From Mycobacterium sp. ITM-2016-00316 (lineage in GTDB: Bacteria; Actinomycetota; Actinomycetes; Mycobacteriales; Mycobacteriaceae), in the NCBI RefSeq assembly GCF_002968335.2, contig NZ_CP134398.1:1674001-1738000 (forward strand): a DNA stretch of 64,000 bases. The letters are read 5' to 3'. Under the pieces are notes generated by a model. That model did not search any database. It had not been told where the DNA came from and was given only the letters and a program-made list of their open reading frames with translations. Of this stretch, positions 46,641 through 58,180 are shown in pieces. The position numbers and the translations under genes were made by a program. Each line of letters begins with the position of its first letter. The stretch's first letter is position 1.

Positions 46641-47401
46641 TCGTCATCCTCGGTTCTCACGTGACCACGCGGCACCAGCACCGAGCTGACCGACGTGCGC
46701 GCGCCGGTGCCATCGGGCAGCCGTGCCGGCACATCGACCGCGTTGTGCCGGGCGTACACACCGGGATTGGGCATCGGCGTCGGATGCCCACCAGGGGCGA
46801 AGCGTTCGGCGGCCATCTCCCGTTGGGTCTTGCGGCGGTCGAACCGCTCCCGGTGGGCCAGCACCATCGCGCCGAGTGTCGCAGTGATCAGCAGCGCGCT
46901 GGTCAACTCGAAGGCCCACACGTAGCGGGTGAAGATCAGCACCGCCAGACCCTCGACGTTGCCGGCGCCGTTGGCCTGCTCGAGGCCTGCGAATCCGGTG
47001 ACCGAGGCGTTGCCGATCGCCCCGATGAGCAGCACCCCGAAGCCGACGCCCACGACGATGGCCGAGATCCGTTGCCCTCGGATGGTTTCCACCAGCGACT
47101 CCGAGGAGTCGACGCCGATGAGCATCAGCACGAACAGGAACAGCATCATCACTGCGCCGGTGTACACGACGACCTGCACCACCCCGAGGAACACCGCGTC
47201 CTGGGCGATGTAGAGCACCGCGAGGTTGATCATCGTGATGGCCAGGAAGATCGCCGAGTACACCGCCTTGGTCGCCGTGACCACCCCGAGCGCGCTGCCA
47301 ACGATCACCGCGCCCAGGATCCAGAACAGCACCGCCTCGGTGGTCGTGGTGCGGGTGAGTGCCTCACCGTCGATCGCGGCGGCCACCAGGTCGCGGGTCA
47401 T
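46637..47401 (-). CDS. nuoJ: NADH-quinone oxidoreductase subunit J
   Basis: 254 residues: five helices in the first 190 residues with [22 protein letters not shown], plus a long hydrophilic C-terminal tail (about 195-254) rich in Pro and Arg, common in actinobacteria. ATG 47401 overlaps the nuoI stop (TGATG); in-frame upstream sequence lies inside nuoI and is excluded. Confidence 0.95.
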   Translation of the reverse strand: MTRDLVAAAIDGEALTRTTTTEAVLFWILGAVIVGSALGVVTATKAVYSAIFLAITMINLAVLYIAQDAVFLGVVQVVVYTGAVMMLFLFVLMLIGVDSSESLVETIRGQRISAIVVGVGFGVLLIGAIGNASVTGFAGLEQANGAGNVEGLAVLIFTRYVWAFELTSALLITATLGAMVLAHRERFDRRKTQREMAAERFAPGGHPTPMPNPGVYARHNAVDVPARLPDGTGARTSVSSVLVPRGHVRTEDDE

Positions 47402-47937
47402 CACGTCGTCTCCGGCTGCTGGATCAGTCCGAGTGCGTTGATGTTGCCGCGGTAGTAGTCCTCGTCGGTGCTGCCCGGCGCCATCGCGTGCGGGGGCGGG
47501 GTCATGTCGGCGGCCAGCGGGGCGAGCAGCTTGTCCTTGCCGTAGATCAGGTCCGCGCGGTTGTCGTCGGCCATCTCGTAGTCGTTGGTCATGGTGAGCG
47601 CCCGGGTGGGGCAGGCCTCGATACACAGTCCGCAGCCGATGCACCGCAGATAGTTGATCTGGTACACCTGTCCGTACCGTTCGCCGGGGGAGAACCGTTG
47701 CTGCTCGGTGTTGTCCGCACCTTCGACGAAAATGGCGTCCGCGGGGCAGGCCCAGGCACACAGCTCGCAGCCGATGCATTTCTCCAGCCCGTCGGCGTAC
47801 CGGTTCAGCTGATGCCTGCCGTGGTAGCGCGCCGCGACGGGGCCCGGTTCCTCGGGGTACTGCTCGGTGATCGGCTTCTTGAACATCGCCTTGAACGTGA
47901 CGCCGAACCCGGCCAGCGCATCACCGGTCTTAGACAT
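47401..47937 (-). CDS. nuoI: NADH-quinone oxidoreductase subunit I
   Basis: 178 residues. Two [4Fe-4S] motifs: [12 protein letters not shown] and [12 protein letters not shown], carrying clusters N6a and N6b in the peripheral arm. The N-terminal amphipathic segment precedes [10 protein letters not shown], and an approximately 60-residue tail follows the clusters. Start overlaps nuoH by eight bases. Confidence 0.97.
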   Translation of the reverse strand: MSKTGDALAGFGVTFKAMFKKPITEQYPEEPGPVAARYHGRHQLNRYADGLEKCIGCELCAWACPADAIFVEGADNTEQQRFSPGERYGQVYQINYLRCIGCGLCIEACPTRALTMTNDYEMADDNRADLIYGKDKLLAPLAADMTPPPHAMAPGSTDEDYYRGNINALGLIQQPETT

Positions 47938-49186
47938 CTGAATGCTCCTTCGGTTCCTCGCGCAGCGGACGCGGAATATGCGGTATCGGCGGTATCGGGT
48001 AGACGCTCACCGCACTCGGATCCGTGGGCAGGCTGAACGCCGGGATCGCGTTGCGCCGCAACGAACGGCGGATCATCAGGATGAGGGCCACCGCGACGAC
48101 GGCGCCGAGACTGATGACCATGGCCACCCAGATCGGCGAGCCCTGTCCGCGCAGCGTCTGGGTGATGGCGACGATGACGATCCAGCCCAACGAGACCGGG
48201 ATGAGCAGCTTCCAGCCCAGCGCCATGAACTGGTCGTAGCGCATCCTGGGCAGGGTGGCGCGCAGCCACATGAACAGGAACAGAAACGCCCACACCTTCC
48301 CGATGAACCACAGCAGCGGCCACCACCCGGTGTTGGCGCCGTCGATCAGGTTGAACGGGAACGGTGCCTGCCAGCCGCCGAGGAACATCGTGGCGGCCAG
48401 CGCCGACACCGTCGTCATGTTGACGTACTCGGCGAGCATGAACATCGCGAACTTCAGCGACGAGTACTCGGTGTGGAATCCGCCGACGAGTTCGCCCTCG
48501 GCCTCCGGCAGGTCGAACGGTGCGCGGTTGGTCTCGCCGACCATGGAGGTGACATACACCAGGAACGAGGGCAGCAGCAGGAACACGAACCAGGTGCTGT
48601 GCTGGGCGGCGACGATCCCGGAGGTGGACATGGTTCCGGCAAGGAGGAACACGGCGACGAAGGACAGCGCCATCGCGATCTCGTAGGACACCACCTGGGC
48701 ACTTGAGCGCAGACCACCCAGCAACGGATAGGTCGATCCGGAAGCCCAGCCCGCCAACACGATTCCGTACACCCCGACCGACGTCACCGCCAGCACGTAG
48801 AGCACGGCCACCGGCAGATCGGTGAGTTGCAGCGCGGTGGTGTGCCCGAAGACCGACACCAGCCCGCCCATCGGGATGACGGCGAATGCCATGATCGCCG
48901 GGATGACGGCGATCACCGGTGCCATCAGATAGATCGGTTTGTCCACCCCCGCCGGGATCAGGCCCTCCTTGAGCGCGAGTTTGACACCGTCGGCAAGGCT
49001 CTGCAGCAGCCCGAACGGCCCGACGCGGTTGGGACCGAACCGCATCTGCATGCGGCCCAGGATCTTCCGTTCGGCGAGGATGGCCACCAGAACGGTGAGT
49101 AGCAGGAACACGAAGATCAGCAGGCATTTTGCGAGCATCAGCCACCACGGGTCGCGGCCGAATGAGCTCAGGTCCGGCATATTCAT
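47930..49186 (-). CDS. nuoH: NADH-quinone oxidoreductase subunit H
   Basis: 418 residues, about eight helices. Contains [21 protein letters not shown], the charged quinone-channel loop region, and [24 protein letters not shown]. Start placed at ATG 49186 (MNMPDLSS); the frame is open for 17 more codons toward nuoG but they overlap its end. A proline-rich C-terminal tail of about 40 residues follows the last helix. Confidence 0.96.
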   Translation of the reverse strand: MNMPDLSSFGRDPWWLMLAKCLLIFVFLLLTVLVAILAERKILGRMQMRFGPNRVGPFGLLQSLADGVKLALKEGLIPAGVDKPIYLMAPVIAVIPAIMAFAVIPMGGLVSVFGHTTALQLTDLPVAVLYVLAVTSVGVYGIVLAGWASGSTYPLLGGLRSSAQVVSYEIAMALSFVAVFLLAGTMSTSGIVAAQHSTWFVFLLLPSFLVYVTSMVGETNRAPFDLPEAEGELVGGFHTEYSSLKFAMFMLAEYVNMTTVSALAATMFLGGWQAPFPFNLIDGANTGWWPLLWFIGKVWAFLFLFMWLRATLPRMRYDQFMALGWKLLIPVSLGWIVIVAITQTLRGQGSPIWVAMVISLGAVVAVALILMIRRSLRRNAIPAFSLPTDPSAVSVYPIPPIPHIPRPLREEPKEHSDV

Positions 49187-49214
49187 GGGCGATCCCGCTC
49201 CGCTTCTCGCCGCG

Positions 49215-51590
49215 TCATGCCGGGCCGATCCCGACAATCGATCCGACCACGGCGCCGAGGGTCCGATGCACCGCCGATCCGGCGGAGTTCAGCGGCACCC
49301 ACACCACCCGGTCGGGCATCTCGGTCACCGCCACCGACAGGCTCAGCTCACCGCGGTCGGTGCGCACACGTACCGGAGCGCCCTCGGCGCAACCGATCTC
49401 GGCGGCCGTCGCCGCGGACAACCGCGCCACCGCGGGGCGGGCGGTGCCGGCAAGATGCGGCTCCCCGTCCTGCAGGCGTCCGCCGTCGAGCAGCATCCGC
49501 CAGCCGGTCAGCACGGCTTCGCCGGGCCCGGGGTGCGGCGCCTCGGTCGCAGGGACGGTCGGCGCGGCGGCCCGCGCGCCCTCCCAGCCGCCCAGCCGCT
49601 CGATATCGGCGCGCACGGTGGCGGCATCGGTCAGCCGGAGATCGACCCCGACCTCGTCGGCCAGCGCGGCCAGCACCCGCATATCGGCGGTGGCGGCCGG
49701 GGGCAGCGCCGCCGGGAACGGACGGTGGCGGCCCTCCCAATTCACGAAGGTGCCGGCCTTCTCGGCGACCGGTGCGACCGGGAACACCACGTCGGCACGT
49801 TCGGTGACGGCGCTGTGCCGCAGCTCCAGGCTGACGATGAACGGTGTCGCCTCCAGGGCGGCGACGGCCGCCTCCGGGTCGGGCAGGTCGTCGACCTCGA
49901 CACCGCCGATGAGCAGGGCCCGGATATCGCCGGCGGCGGACGCAGCCAGGATCGCGCCGGTGTCCCGGCCGGGCCGGGCGGGTAGTTCCTCGACGTTCCA
50001 GGCGGCGGCCACCTCGCTGCGCGCGGCGGCGTCTTCGACGGGACGGCCACCGGGCAGCAGATGCGGTGCGGCACCGGCTTCGAGCGCACCGCGCTCACCG
50101 GCGCGGCGCGGGATCCAGCCCAGCCGGGCGCCCGTTGCGGCGGCCAGCCGGATCGCCGCGGAGTAGGCCCCGGGGGAGCCGGCCAGGCGTTCCCCGACGA
50201 GGATGAGCGCATCGGGCGGCAGTTCGGCTGTCAGGCCGTCCAGTGCCGCGGCCTCACCGCCGGGCGCGACCGGGATGTGGCGGCCGCCCATCTTCTGCAG
50301 GCCGCGGGTCGCGAACGGACCGATCGACAGCACCGGCAGGCCGCGCTTGCGGAAGGCCTTGCGCAGCCGCAGGAACACGATCGGGGATTCCTCTTCGGGC
50401 TCGAAGCCGGCCAGCAGCACCGCCGGTGCGGACTCGATCTCGGCGTAACTGACCGACTGCGGCAGTCCGGCGACCGCGTGGGCCAGGAACTGCGCTTCCT
50501 CCGCCGAGTGGACCCGGCTGCGGAAGTCGATATCGTTGGTGTCCAGCATGATCCGGGCGAACTTGGCGTAGCCGTAGGCGTCTTCCACGGTCGCGCGCCC
50601 ACCGACCAGGACACCGGCGTGCCCGGCGGCGGCGGTCAGGCCGCGCACCGCGATCGCCACCGCCTCCGACCACGACGCCGGACGCTGGCTGCCGTCCGGG
50701 TCGCGTACCAGAGGAGTGGTGATGCGGTCACCTTGACGGGTGTAGGTGAATGCCCAGCGACCCTTGTCGCAGTTCCACTCCTCGTTGACCTCCGGGTCAT
50801 CTCCGGCCAGTCGCCGCAACACCTTTCCGCGCCGATGATCGGTGCGTTGGGCGCATCCCGACGCGCAGTGTTCGCAGACGCTCGGCGAGGACACCAGGTC
50901 GAAGGGCCGCGCACGGAAGCGGTATGCGGTGCCGGTGAGGGCGCCGACCGGGCAGATCTGCACGGTGTTGCCGGAGAAGTAGGAGTCGAACGCCTCCCCG
51001 GCGGCGATGCCGACCTGTTGTAGCGCACCGCGTTCCAGCAGCTCGATGAACGGGTCACCGGCGATCTGGTTGGAGAACCGGGTGCACCGGGCGCACAGCA
51101 CGCACCGTTCCCGGTCCAACAGCACCTGGGCGGACAGGTTGATCGGTTTGGGGAAGGTGCGTTTGACGTCGGTGAAGCGGGAGTCGCTGCGGCCGTTGGA
51201 CATCGCCTGGTTCTGCAGCGGGCATTCGCCGCCCTTGTCGCAGACCGGGCAATCCAGCGGATGGTTGATCAACAGCAGTTCCATCACCCCGTGCTGGGCC
51301 TTGTCGGCGATCTCGGAGGTCAGCTGGGTGCGCACCACCATGTCCGGGGTGACCGAGGCCGTGCACGAGGCCAGCGGTTTGCGCTGACCCTCGACCTCGA
51401 CCAGGCACTGGCGGCAGGCGCCGACCGGATCCAGCAGCGGGTGATCGCAGAACCGCGGGATCTGGATGCCCATCAGTTCGGCGGCGCGGATCAGCAGGGT
51501 GCCCTTCGGCACGCTGACCTGGTGCCCGTCGATGCTCAGCTCCACCATCTCGACCGGGGTGGTCTCCTTGGCCGGTTCGGCAATCGTCAT
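49215..51590 (-). CDS. nuoG: NADH-quinone oxidoreductase subunit G
   Basis: 791 residues. N-terminal [2Fe-2S] ferredoxin domain ([21 protein letters not shown]), His/Cys-ligated N5 cluster ([17 protein letters not shown]), a second [4Fe-4S] ([10 protein letters not shown]) and another Cys cluster CEHCASGC further in, then a molybdopterin-oxidoreductase-like domain without catalysis. ATG 51590 overlaps nuoF (ATGA). Electron wire of the peripheral arm. Confidence 0.96.
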   Translation of the reverse strand: MTIAEPAKETTPVEMVELSIDGHQVSVPKGTLLIRAAELMGIQIPRFCDHPLLDPVGACRQCLVEVEGQRKPLASCTASVTPDMVVRTQLTSEIADKAQHGVMELLLINHPLDCPVCDKGGECPLQNQAMSNGRSDSRFTDVKRTFPKPINLSAQVLLDRERCVLCARCTRFSNQIAGDPFIELLERGALQQVGIAAGEAFDSYFSGNTVQICPVGALTGTAYRFRARPFDLVSSPSVCEHCASGCAQRTDHRRGKVLRRLAGDDPEVNEEWNCDKGRWAFTYTRQGDRITTPLVRDPDGSQRPASWSEAVAIAVRGLTAAAGHAGVLVGGRATVEDAYGYAKFARIMLDTNDIDFRSRVHSAEEAQFLAHAVAGLPQSVSYAEIESAPAVLLAGFEPEEESPIVFLRLRKAFRKRGLPVLSIGPFATRGLQKMGGRHIPVAPGGEAAALDGLTAELPPDALILVGERLAGSPGAYSAAIRLAAATGARLGWIPRRAGERGALEAGAAPHLLPGGRPVEDAAARSEVAAAWNVEELPARPGRDTGAILAASAAGDIRALLIGGVEVDDLPDPEAAVAALEATPFIVSLELRHSAVTERADVVFPVAPVAEKAGTFVNWEGRHRPFPAALPPAATADMRVLAALADEVGVDLRLTDAATVRADIERLGGWEGARAAAPTVPATEAPHPGPGEAVLTGWRMLLDGGRLQDGEPHLAGTARPAVARLSAATAAEIGCAEGAPVRVRTDRGELSLSVAVTEMPDRVVWVPLNSAGSAVHRTLGAVVGSIVGIGPA

Positions 51591-52879
51591 GCGCCCGCTC
51601 CTTCGACGGCGAACAGTGTCGACGCATAGGGGTCGAACGGACACCCGCCGCCCAGATGGGCCAGGTATTCGTCGCGGAAGTACTTGATGGACGAGATGAT
51701 CGGGCTGGCCGCCCCATCCCCGAGCGCGCAGAACGACTTGCCGAGAATGGCGTAGGAGATGTCGAGCAGTTTGTCGATGTCCTCGGGAACCCCGGTGCCG
51801 TCCTCCAGGCGCTGGTAGATCTGGGCCAGCCAGTAGGTGCCCTCCCGGCACGGAGTGCACTTGCCGCAGGACTCGTGGGCGTAGAACTGGGTCCACCGCC
51901 GCACCGCGCGCACCACGCAGGTGGTCTCGTCGAAGATCTGCAACGCCTTGGTGCCCAGCATCGATCCCGCGCCTGCCACCCCTTCGTAATCCAGTGGCAC
52001 GTCGAGGTGCTCGGGGGTCAGCAGCGGGGTCGACGAACCCCCCGGGGTCCAGAACTTCAGCTGGTGTCCGACCCGCACGCCGCCGGCGTAGTCGAGTAGT
52101 TCCCGCAGTGTGACGCCCAGCGGGGCCTCGTACTGGCCGGGTCGGGTGACGTGACCGGACAGCGAGTAGAGCGTGAAGCCGGGTGACTTGTCCGAGCCCA
52201 TCGACTTGAACCAGTCGACGCCACCGGCGACGACGGCGGGCACGCTGGCAATGGATTCGACGTTGTTGACCACGGTGGGGCAGGCGTACAGACCGGCGAC
52301 CGCCGGGAACGGTGGGCGTAGGCGGGGTTGGCCGCGACGCCCTTCCAGCGAGTCCAGCAGCGCGGTTTCCTCGCCGCAGATGTAGGCGCCCGCACCGGCG
52401 TGCACGACGAGGTCGACACCGGACCCGAGGTAGCCCGCATCGTAGGCCTCGGCGACCGCGGCCTGCAGGCGCCGCAGCACCGGCACCACCTCACCGCGCA
52501 GGTAGATGAACGCATACCGGGCCCGGATCGCGTACGCCGCAATGATCGCGCCCTCGATGAGCACATGCGGTGACGCCATCATCAGCGGGATGTCCTTGCA
52601 CGTACCGGGTTCCGACTCGTCGGCATTGATCACCAGGTAGTGCGGTTTGGCGCCGGCACCTTCGGTGCCCTGCGGGATGAACGACCACTTCTGCCCGGTC
52701 GGGAACCCCGCCCCGCCCCGGCCGCGCAGTCCGGACTCCTTGACCAGGGCGATGACGTCATCGGGGGCCATGGTGAGCGCCTTCGTCAGCGCCTGGTATC
52801 CGCCGTGGCGCCGGTAGGCGTCCAGCGTCCAGGACGACGGCTGATCCCAGTGCTTGCTCAAAACGGGTGCGAGGGTCAC
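51587..52879 (-). CDS. nuoF: NADH-quinone oxidoreductase subunit F
   Basis: 430 residues. NADH/FMN-binding [36 protein letters not shown] and the [4Fe-4S] N3 motif [18 protein letters not shown] 52879 overlaps the nuoE stop by four bases. Accepts electrons from NADH. Confidence 0.97.
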   Translation of the reverse strand: MTLAPVLSKHWDQPSSWTLDAYRRHGGYQALTKALTMAPDDVIALVKESGLRGRGGAGFPTGQKWSFIPQGTEGAGAKPHYLVINADESEPGTCKDIPLMMASPHVLIEGAIIAAYAIRARYAFIYLRGEVVPVLRRLQAAVAEAYDAGYLGSGVDLVVHAGAGAYICGEETALLDSLEGRRGQPRLRPPFPAVAGLYACPTVVNNVESIASVPAVVAGGVDWFKSMGSDKSPGFTLYSLSGHVTRPGQYEAPLGVTLRELLDYAGGVRVGHQLKFWTPGGSSTPLLTPEHLDVPLDYEGVAGAGSMLGTKALQIFDETTCVVRAVRRWTQFYAHESCGKCTPCREGTYWLAQIYQRLEDGTGVPEDIDKLLDISYAILGKSFCALGDGAASPIISSIKYFRDEYLAHLGGGCPFDPYASTLFAVEGAGA

Positions 52880-53721
52880 GGTCGGCCCCCGTTCTTCGGT
52901 GGCAGGTCGGCCGACGGTGCGGGTGCCGGTTGGTCGCGAGCGGTCTCCTCGGCGATCCGTTGGTCATCGGGACCGCCTGCGGTGGAGTGGCTTTCGCCGG
53001 ACGCGGGAGCGGTCATGCCGCGCTCCCGGGCCACCTTCAGGCCCGCGAGCGTGGCATCGCCGGGCGTCGCGTCGTTCGCGCCGGGTCGGTCATCGGGGAA
53101 GCCGGCGAGGATGCGGGCTGTCTGCGTGAAGGTGCACATCGGCGCCCCGCGCGTGGGCGTGACCGGCGCGCCCGAGCGCAGATCGTCGACGAGATCCCGT
53201 GCCGAGGCCGGGGTCTGGTTGTCGAAGAACTCCCAGTTCACCATCACCACCGGGGCGTAGTCGCATGCGGCGTTGCATTCGATGTGTTCCAGCGTGACCG
53301 CACCGTCCGCGGTGCTCTGGCCGGCGTGGATGCCGAGATGATCCTGCAGCACCTCGAGAATGGCATCGCCACCCATGACCGCGCACAACGTGTTGGTGCA
53401 GACCCCGACGAGGTAGTCCCCGGTGGGGGTGCGCCGGTACATCGAGTAGAACGTGGCGACGGCGGTGACCTCGGCGGGGGTGAGGCCGAGTTGTGCGGCG
53501 CAGAAACCGACTCCGGCCGGGGTCAGGTAACCGTCCTGGGCCTGCACCAGGTGCAGCAGCGGCAGCAGTGCCGACCGCGCCACCGGGTAGCGGGCGATGA
53601 TCTGCTCGGCATCGGCGATCAGCCGTTCGGTCACCTCGTCCGAATAGTGCTGGGGCCCAGCGCTGATCGGGGGTCCGGCTTCATCCGGGCGTTGCCCCAG
53701 CTGAAGATCGATGGTCGTCAC
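52876..53721 (-). CDS. nuoE: NADH-quinone oxidoreductase subunit E, long form
   Basis: 281 residues. Thioredoxin-like [2Fe-2S] domain with ligands in CTNTLC and CNAACDY. A long low-complexity C-terminal tail (about 215-281, rich in Ala, Pro, Asp, Gly) lengthens it compared with typical 160-250-residue NuoE. GTG 53721 overlaps the nuoD TGA (GTGA). Confidence 0.95.
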   Translation of the reverse strand: MTTIDLQLGQRPDEAGPPISAGPQHYSDEVTERLIADAEQIIARYPVARSALLPLLHLVQAQDGYLTPAGVGFCAAQLGLTPAEVTAVATFYSMYRRTPTGDYLVGVCTNTLCAVMGGDAILEVLQDHLGIHAGQSTADGAVTLEHIECNAACDYAPVVMVNWEFFDNQTPASARDLVDDLRSGAPVTPTRGAPMCTFTQTARILAGFPDDRPGANDATPGDATLAGLKVARERGMTAPASGESHSTAGGPDDQRIAEETARDQPAPAPSADLPPKNGGRP

Positions 53722-55019
53722 CTGTCTACGCCTCCCATCACCGGGTCGATCGACGCCACCGCGGATATCGCGTCGGCGACCATGCCGCCCTCGCACATGG
53801 CGGCCACCGCCTGAAGATTGGTGAACGAGGGGTCGCGGTAGTGCACGCGGTACGGGCGGGTGCCGCCGTCGCTGACCATGTGCACGCCGAGCTCACCGCG
53901 CGGTGACTCCACGGCCACGTACACCTGACCGGCCGGCACCCGGATACCCTCGGTGACCAGCTTGAAGTGATGGATGAGGGCTTCCATCGAGGAGCCCATG
54001 ATCTTCGCGATGTGCTCGGGTGAATTGCCCAGCCCGTCCGGGCCGATCTTGAGGTCGGCCGGCCAGGCCAGCTTCTTGTCGGTCAGCATCACCGGCCCGG
54101 GCTTCAACCGGGCGACGCACTGTTCGACGATCTTCAGCGATTCCTTCATCTCGTCGACGCGAATCAGATAGCGGCCGTAGGCATCACAGCCGTCATCGGT
54201 GCACACCTCGAAGTCGTAGGTCTCATACCCGCAGTAGGGCTGGGCGCGGCGCAGGTCGTGCGGCAGGCCGGTGGAGCGCAGCACCGGTCCGGTGATGCCG
54301 AGCGCCATGCACCCGGTCAGATCCAGGTACCCGATGCCCTGCGTGCGGGCCTTCCAGATGTAGTTCTCCCGCAGCAGCTTCTCCAGATCGCGCAACCCCT
54401 CCGGCAGCGTCGTGAGCAGTTCGCGCAACTGGGGCAGGGCTTCGTCGGGCAGATCGGCGGCGAGCCCGCCGGGGCGGATGAAGGCGTGGTTCATCCGTAG
54501 CCCGGTGATGGTCTCGAACATGCTGAGGATGGTCTCGCGCTCGCGGAATCCGAAGAACATGGCCGACATCGCACCCAGTTCCATCCCGCCGGTGGCCAGT
54601 GCGACCAGGTGGCTGGAGATCCGGTTGAGCTCCATCAGCAGCACCCGGATGACGCTGGCGCGTTCGGGGATGTCGTCGGTGACCCCGAGCAGCTTCTCCA
54701 CACCCAGGCAGTAGGCGGTCTCGTTGAAGAACGGGGACAGGTAGTCCATCCGGGTCACGAAGGTGACGCCCTGGGTCCAATTGCGGTACTCGAGATTCTT
54801 CTCGATTCCGGTGTGCAGGTAGCCGATTCCGCACCGGGCCTCGGTGATGGTCTCGCCTTCGATCTCCAGGATCAGGCGCAGCACGCCGTGCGTGGACGGG
54901 TGCTGCGGACCCATGTTGACGACGATCCGTTCGCCGGCGTGTTCGCGCGCGGCGGCCACCACCGCATCCCAGTCCTGGCCGCCGACCATGACCACGGGCG
55001 GAGTGCTCTCCACTGACAT
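53718..55019 (-). CDS. nuoD: NADH-quinone oxidoreductase subunit D
   Basis: 433 residues, 49-kDa type. [22 protein letters not shown] with the quinone-site histidine, [17 protein letters not shown], and C-terminal [24 protein letters not shown] 55019 meets the nuoC stop in a one-base overlap. Lines the quinone pocket with NuoB. Confidence 0.97.
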   Translation of the reverse strand: MSVESTPPVVMVGGQDWDAVVAAAREHAGERIVVNMGPQHPSTHGVLRLILEIEGETITEARCGIGYLHTGIEKNLEYRNWTQGVTFVTRMDYLSPFFNETAYCLGVEKLLGVTDDIPERASVIRVLLMELNRISSHLVALATGGMELGAMSAMFFGFRERETILSMFETITGLRMNHAFIRPGGLAADLPDEALPQLRELLTTLPEGLRDLEKLLRENYIWKARTQGIGYLDLTGCMALGITGPVLRSTGLPHDLRRAQPYCGYETYDFEVCTDDGCDAYGRYLIRVDEMKESLKIVEQCVARLKPGPVMLTDKKLAWPADLKIGPDGLGNSPEHIAKIMGSSMEALIHHFKLVTEGIRVPAGQVYVAVESPRGELGVHMVSDGGTRPYRVHYRDPSFTNLQAVAAMCEGGMVADAISAVASIDPVMGGVDR

Positions 55020-55690
55020 CAGTTGTATGACCTCCGCTCGTCGGGCGGCGGTATCTGCGCCCCGTGGTACTCCACGGGGATGCCGCCCAACGGGTAGTCC
55101 TTGCGTTGCGGATGCCCGACCCAGTCGTCGGGCATCTCGATGCGGGTCAGCGACGGGTGCCCGTCGAAGATGATCCCGAAGAAGTCGTAGGTCTCCCGCT
55201 CATGCCAATCGGTGGTCGGGTACACCGAGAACAGCGAAGGTACGTGCGGATCGGCGTCCGGCGCCGCCACCTCCACCCGCAATCTGCGGTTGTGCGTGAT
55301 CGACATCAGCGGATAGACGGCGTGCAACTCGCGGTCCTGCTCCTGCGGATAGTGCACACCCGAAACGCCCAGACAGAGCTCGAATCTCAGCGCGGGATCG
55401 TCGCGCAGGGCCTGGGCGACCACCGGCAGATGCTCACGTCGGACCTCGAGGGTCAGCTCGTCGCGGAACACCACGACGCGTTCGACGGCGGCGGTGAACT
55501 GGTCCGGTCCCAGTCCGGCGATCAGTGCGTCCACCACCTCGTCGAAGTAGTCGCCGTAGGGGCGCGGTGAACTGCCCGGCAGCGAGACCTCACGCACGAG
55601 CCGCCCGTAGCCGGAGGTGTCACCGCTGCCGGTGACGCCGAACATGCCGCGGCGGGTGCCGATGACTTCGGCGTCTGGCTTCTCGCTCAT
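55019..55690 (-). CDS. nuoC: NADH-quinone oxidoreductase subunit C
   Basis: 223 residues, 30-kDa type. Signature [21 protein letters not shown] and [24 protein letters not shown] 55690 overlaps the nuoB stop (ATGA). An approximately 50-residue N-terminal segment precedes the conserved domain. Structural peripheral-arm subunit. Confidence 0.97.
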   Translation of the reverse strand: MSEKPDAEVIGTRRGMFGVTGSGDTSGYGRLVREVSLPGSSPRPYGDYFDEVVDALIAGLGPDQFTAAVERVVVFRDELTLEVRREHLPVVAQALRDDPALRFELCLGVSGVHYPQEQDRELHAVYPLMSITHNRRLRVEVAAPDADPHVPSLFSVYPTTDWHERETYDFFGIIFDGHPSLTRIEMPDDWVGHPQRKDYPLGGIPVEYHGAQIPPPDERRSYN

Positions 55691-56244
55691 GAGCGCAACA
55701 ATCCGGTCAGTTCGAGGGTTGTCGGCGACGCCAGCGCGGCCTGTTCGGCGGCGGCGACGGCCTCGGCCCGGTTGACCCCGAGTGGCATCTCGGCAATCTT
55801 GGCGTGCAGCTTCAGGATTGCGTTCAGCAGCATCTCCGGCCGCGGCGGGCAGCCGGGCAGATAGATGTCCACCGGTACCACGTGGTCGACGCCCTGCACC
55901 ACCGCGTAGTTGTTGAACATGCCGCCCGAGGACGCGCAGACCCCCATGGCCAACACCCATTTCGGCTCTGCCATCTGGTCGTAGACCTGACGCAGTACCG
56001 GCGCCATCTTCTGGCTGACCCGGCCCGCGACGATCATCAGATCGGCCTGCCGCGGCGTGGCGGAGAACCGTTCCATCCCGAACCGGGAAATGTCGAAGCG
56101 CGGACCCGCCGTCGCCATCATCTCGATGGCGCAGCACGCCAGCCCGAAGGTGGCCGGCCACAGTGAGCCCTTCCGGACATAGCCGGCGACCTTCTCCACG
56201 GTGGACAGCAGAATGCCGCCGGGCAGTTGTTCCTCTAATCCCAT
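55687..56244 (-). CDS. nuoB: NADH-quinone oxidoreductase subunit B
   Basis: 185 residues. [4Fe-4S] N2 ligands in [13 protein letters not shown] (tandem cysteines), [13 protein letters not shown] and [12 protein letters not shown] 56244 overlaps the nuoA end by ten bases. It holds the terminal cluster that reduces menaquinone. Confidence 0.97.
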   Translation of the reverse strand: MGLEEQLPGGILLSTVEKVAGYVRKGSLWPATFGLACCAIEMMATAGPRFDISRFGMERFSATPRQADLMIVAGRVSQKMAPVLRQVYDQMAEPKWVLAMGVCASSGGMFNNYAVVQGVDHVVPVDIYLPGCPPRPEMLLNAILKLHAKIAEMPLGVNRAEAVAAAEQAALASPTTLELTGLLRS

Positions 56245-56609
56245 GACAGGCCTCCTCGGCGCCAGACGTAGGTGTAGGCCACGAAGACGGTCAGCATGAA
56301 CAGCAGCATCTCGACCACCGCGAACAATCCCAGCGAGTCGAAGGACACCGCCCACGGGTAGAGGAACACGATCTCGATATCGAAGATGATGAACAGCATT
56401 GCGGTCAGGTAGTACTTGACCGGGAAGCGCTGGCCGGTGGCGAGCTTGGCATCCTCGGCGGGCAGCAGGGGTTCGATACCGCATTCGTAGGCTTCGAGCT
56501 TGGCCCGGTTGTAGCGGCGCGGTCCGATGAAGGTGGCGATGCCCACCGACCCGACCGCGAACACGGCAGCGATCGCCCCGAGCACCAGTATGGGTGTGTA
56601 GACGTTCAT
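56235..56609 (-). CDS. nuoA: NADH-quinone oxidoreductase subunit A
   Basis: 124 residues, three helices, with the conserved acidic loop YECGIEPL and [16 protein letters not shown] 56609. First gene of the nuoA-N operon. The 183 bases between it and the receiver-like gene contain the minus-strand element TAAGCT (56672-56667) as a possible -10 without a clear -35, and a short Cys-containing reading frame that ends at 56705; no coding gene is supported there. Confidence 0.96.
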   Translation of the reverse strand: MNVYTPILVLGAIAAVFAVGSVGIATFIGPRRYNRAKLEAYECGIEPLLPAEDAKLATGQRFPVKYYLTAMLFIIFDIEIVFLYPWAVSFDSLGLFAVVEMLLFMLTVFVAYTYVWRRGGLSWD

Positions 56610-56792
56610 GCCTGTGTCAACCTTTGTGCCGCTCTCTCGTTGGACTGTCGATGTGAGCTAGGACACAGCTTAGTCGCGTTAACGGTTGGGGCGGCGCATT
56701 TTCGTTAGTATCGGGTGCAATAGCTCGGCTGCCCGCTCTCATCGCAGAGAGTGGTGAAGAACCAACGGCCGCAGGCTGTTTCGTGCTGGAAC

Positions 56793-57191
56793 TCAAGCGG
56801 AGTTGCGCAGTAGATGCGCGACGGCCTCACCGAGGCGGATTGGGTCGATCGGATGGGACACCACCGCTTCGGCGCGTGACCAGGAGGCCAGCCAGGCGTC
56901 GTCGGCCCGTCCGGTGAGTACCAGGATCGGCGGGCAGACCTCGACCTCGTCCTTGAGTTGTTTGGCCAGTCCCAGCCCGCCGGCCGGGGCGGCTTCGCCG
57001 TCCAGAATGAGCAGATCGAACCCGCCGGCGGCGACCTGTTCGACGACGACCGGAGCGGTCGCGACATCGAGGTAGCTCAGCTCGGGCAGATCGGGGTGGA
57101 TGCGCCGGCCAAGTGCCGAGCGCACCTGATCTCGGGTGCGGTAGTTGGAGCTGTAGACCAGGATCCGGAGCTGGGCATCGGTGTCGGCCAC
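56793..57191 (-). CDS. degenerate receiver-domain protein upstream of nuo (Rv3143-like)
   Basis: 132 residues forming a single CheY-like domain without output domain. The phosphorylatable Asp is present (ILDGEA, Asp64) and Thr93 is conserved, but the Mg2+-binding acidic pair is replaced by Ser14-Ser15 (VYSSNY) and the invariant Lys-Pro by His113-Pro. This suggests a pseudo-receiver not phosphorylated in the normal way. M. tuberculosis has a similar protein, Rv3143, just upstream of nuoA. GTG start. No partner histidine kinase nearby. Confidence 0.82.
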   Translation of the reverse strand: MADTDAQLRILVYSSNYRTRDQVRSALGRRIHPDLPELSYLDVATAPVVVEQVAAGGFDLLILDGEAAPAGGLGLAKQLKDEVEVCPPILVLTGRADDAWLASWSRAEAVVSHPIDPIRLGEAVAHLLRNSA

Positions 57192-57201
57192 ATGGCCGAT
57201 G

Positions 57202-57714
57202 CTACGACTGCTTGACGAAAACCGCGGCGGCTTCGATGGTGACAGCGTCGCCCATCATCCCGAGCAGGTTGCCGTCGACCCCGAACGTCTGGCGATTGAG
57301 CGTCGTGGTGGTCTGCAATTGGACCTCGCCGCCGGCGGCGTCGCGGACGTGCACCGGGAGATCGAGTTCCTGTTCGCGGCCCTTGACCCGGACCACGATG
57401 CTCAGGGTGACCCAGGAAGCTCCGGTGACCTCCGCGGACTCCACGGTCACCTCGATCAGCGGGAAGCGCTCGACATCGAAGAAGTCCGCGGAGCGCAGGT
57501 GCGTGTCACGGCGGCCGATGCCGGTGTTCACCGATGCCGCGGCAATGGTGAGACGGCCGGTGACATTGCCGTCCGCGACCGCCTCGGCGGTCCCTTCGGT
57601 ATCGGTGAACACGCCTTTGACGTGGGCGAAACCCCAGAACGTCGGGCTGTGGAAGGCCAGCTCCGTTCGCGTGGGATCCAGCCGCCAGGTACCTATCCAG
57701 TCCAGCGGGTCCAT
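57202..57714 (-). CDS. YceI-family lipid-binding protein
   Basis: 170 residues with the YceI lipocalin-like pattern: WRLDPTRTELAFHSPTFWGFAHVKGVF, ASVNTGIGRRDTHLRSADFFDVERFP, and a final strand FGVDGNLLGMMGDAV. No signal peptide, so cytoplasmic. GAGGAG precedes the ATG. Polyisoprenoid binding is known for some members; ligand here unknown. It lies ten bases upstream of the receiver gene and may be cotranscribed. Confidence 0.9.
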   Translation of the reverse strand: MDPLDWIGTWRLDPTRTELAFHSPTFWGFAHVKGVFTDTEGTAEAVADGNVTGRLTIAAASVNTGIGRRDTHLRSADFFDVERFPLIEVTVESAEVTGASWVTLSIVVRVKGREQELDLPVHVRDAAGGEVQLQTTTTLNRQTFGVDGNLLGMMGDAVTIEAAAVFVKQS

Positions 57715-57724
57715 GGTGTTCTCC

Positions 57725-58096
57725 TCAGCTCGTCAGCAGGGGAGCCATATCGGCCGGGTCGAAGTACTCGTCGATCCTGGTGATGCGGCCGTCGGCTCCC
57801 ACCTTGATCACGATGCATACCCGCAATTTGACGGAAGCACCATGGGTGGCGTCGGCGTGCAGGATGTGCTGCTGGACGAACCCGCCGTCGAAGAACTGTC
57901 GATCGAGGATCTCGTAGCGGTGTGTCGTGGTGATCCGGAGGAACCAGCGGATCACCTTCAGCGCCAGCTCGCGGTCATTGTCGGCCGGATCGCCGCTGTG
58001 CCACACCGCGACGTCGTCGCCCCACAGCGCCTCGATATCGGCGTAGGCGCCGCGTTCGATCGCGTCGAACAAGCGGTTCGCCACCTCAACGGTCAT
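57725..58096 (-). CDS. SnoaL/NTF2-like protein
   Basis: 123 residues of the NTF2-like fold: NRLFDAIERGAYADIEALWGDD, FRITTTHRYEILDRQFFDGGFV, and IDEYFDPADMAPLL. ATG 58096 with AAGGAG upstream is favoured over an ATG nine codons earlier. Members are ketosteroid-isomerase-like or limonene-epoxide-hydrolase-like; activity unknown. Operon with YceI and the receiver gene is likely. Confidence 0.85.
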   Translation of the reverse strand: MTVEVANRLFDAIERGAYADIEALWGDDVAVWHSGDPADNDRELALKVIRWFLRITTTHRYEILDRQFFDGGFVQQHILHADATHGASVKLRVCIVIKVGADGRITRIDEYFDPADMAPLLTS

Positions 58097-58180
58097 TGTT
58101 TCTCCTTCTGGATTGTTCCCCATCGCTCGCTCGCCCCGGGGGTTGACCTCAACCGAAGTTCAGGTCGGACACTGGCGGAT

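Noticed and set aside
56705..56790. short frame in the nuoA leader ending with three spaced cysteines (WFFTTLCDESGQPSYC)
   Set aside because: No start codon or ribosome site near it, and the cysteines are not clustered as in cysteine-attenuation leaders; probably chance.
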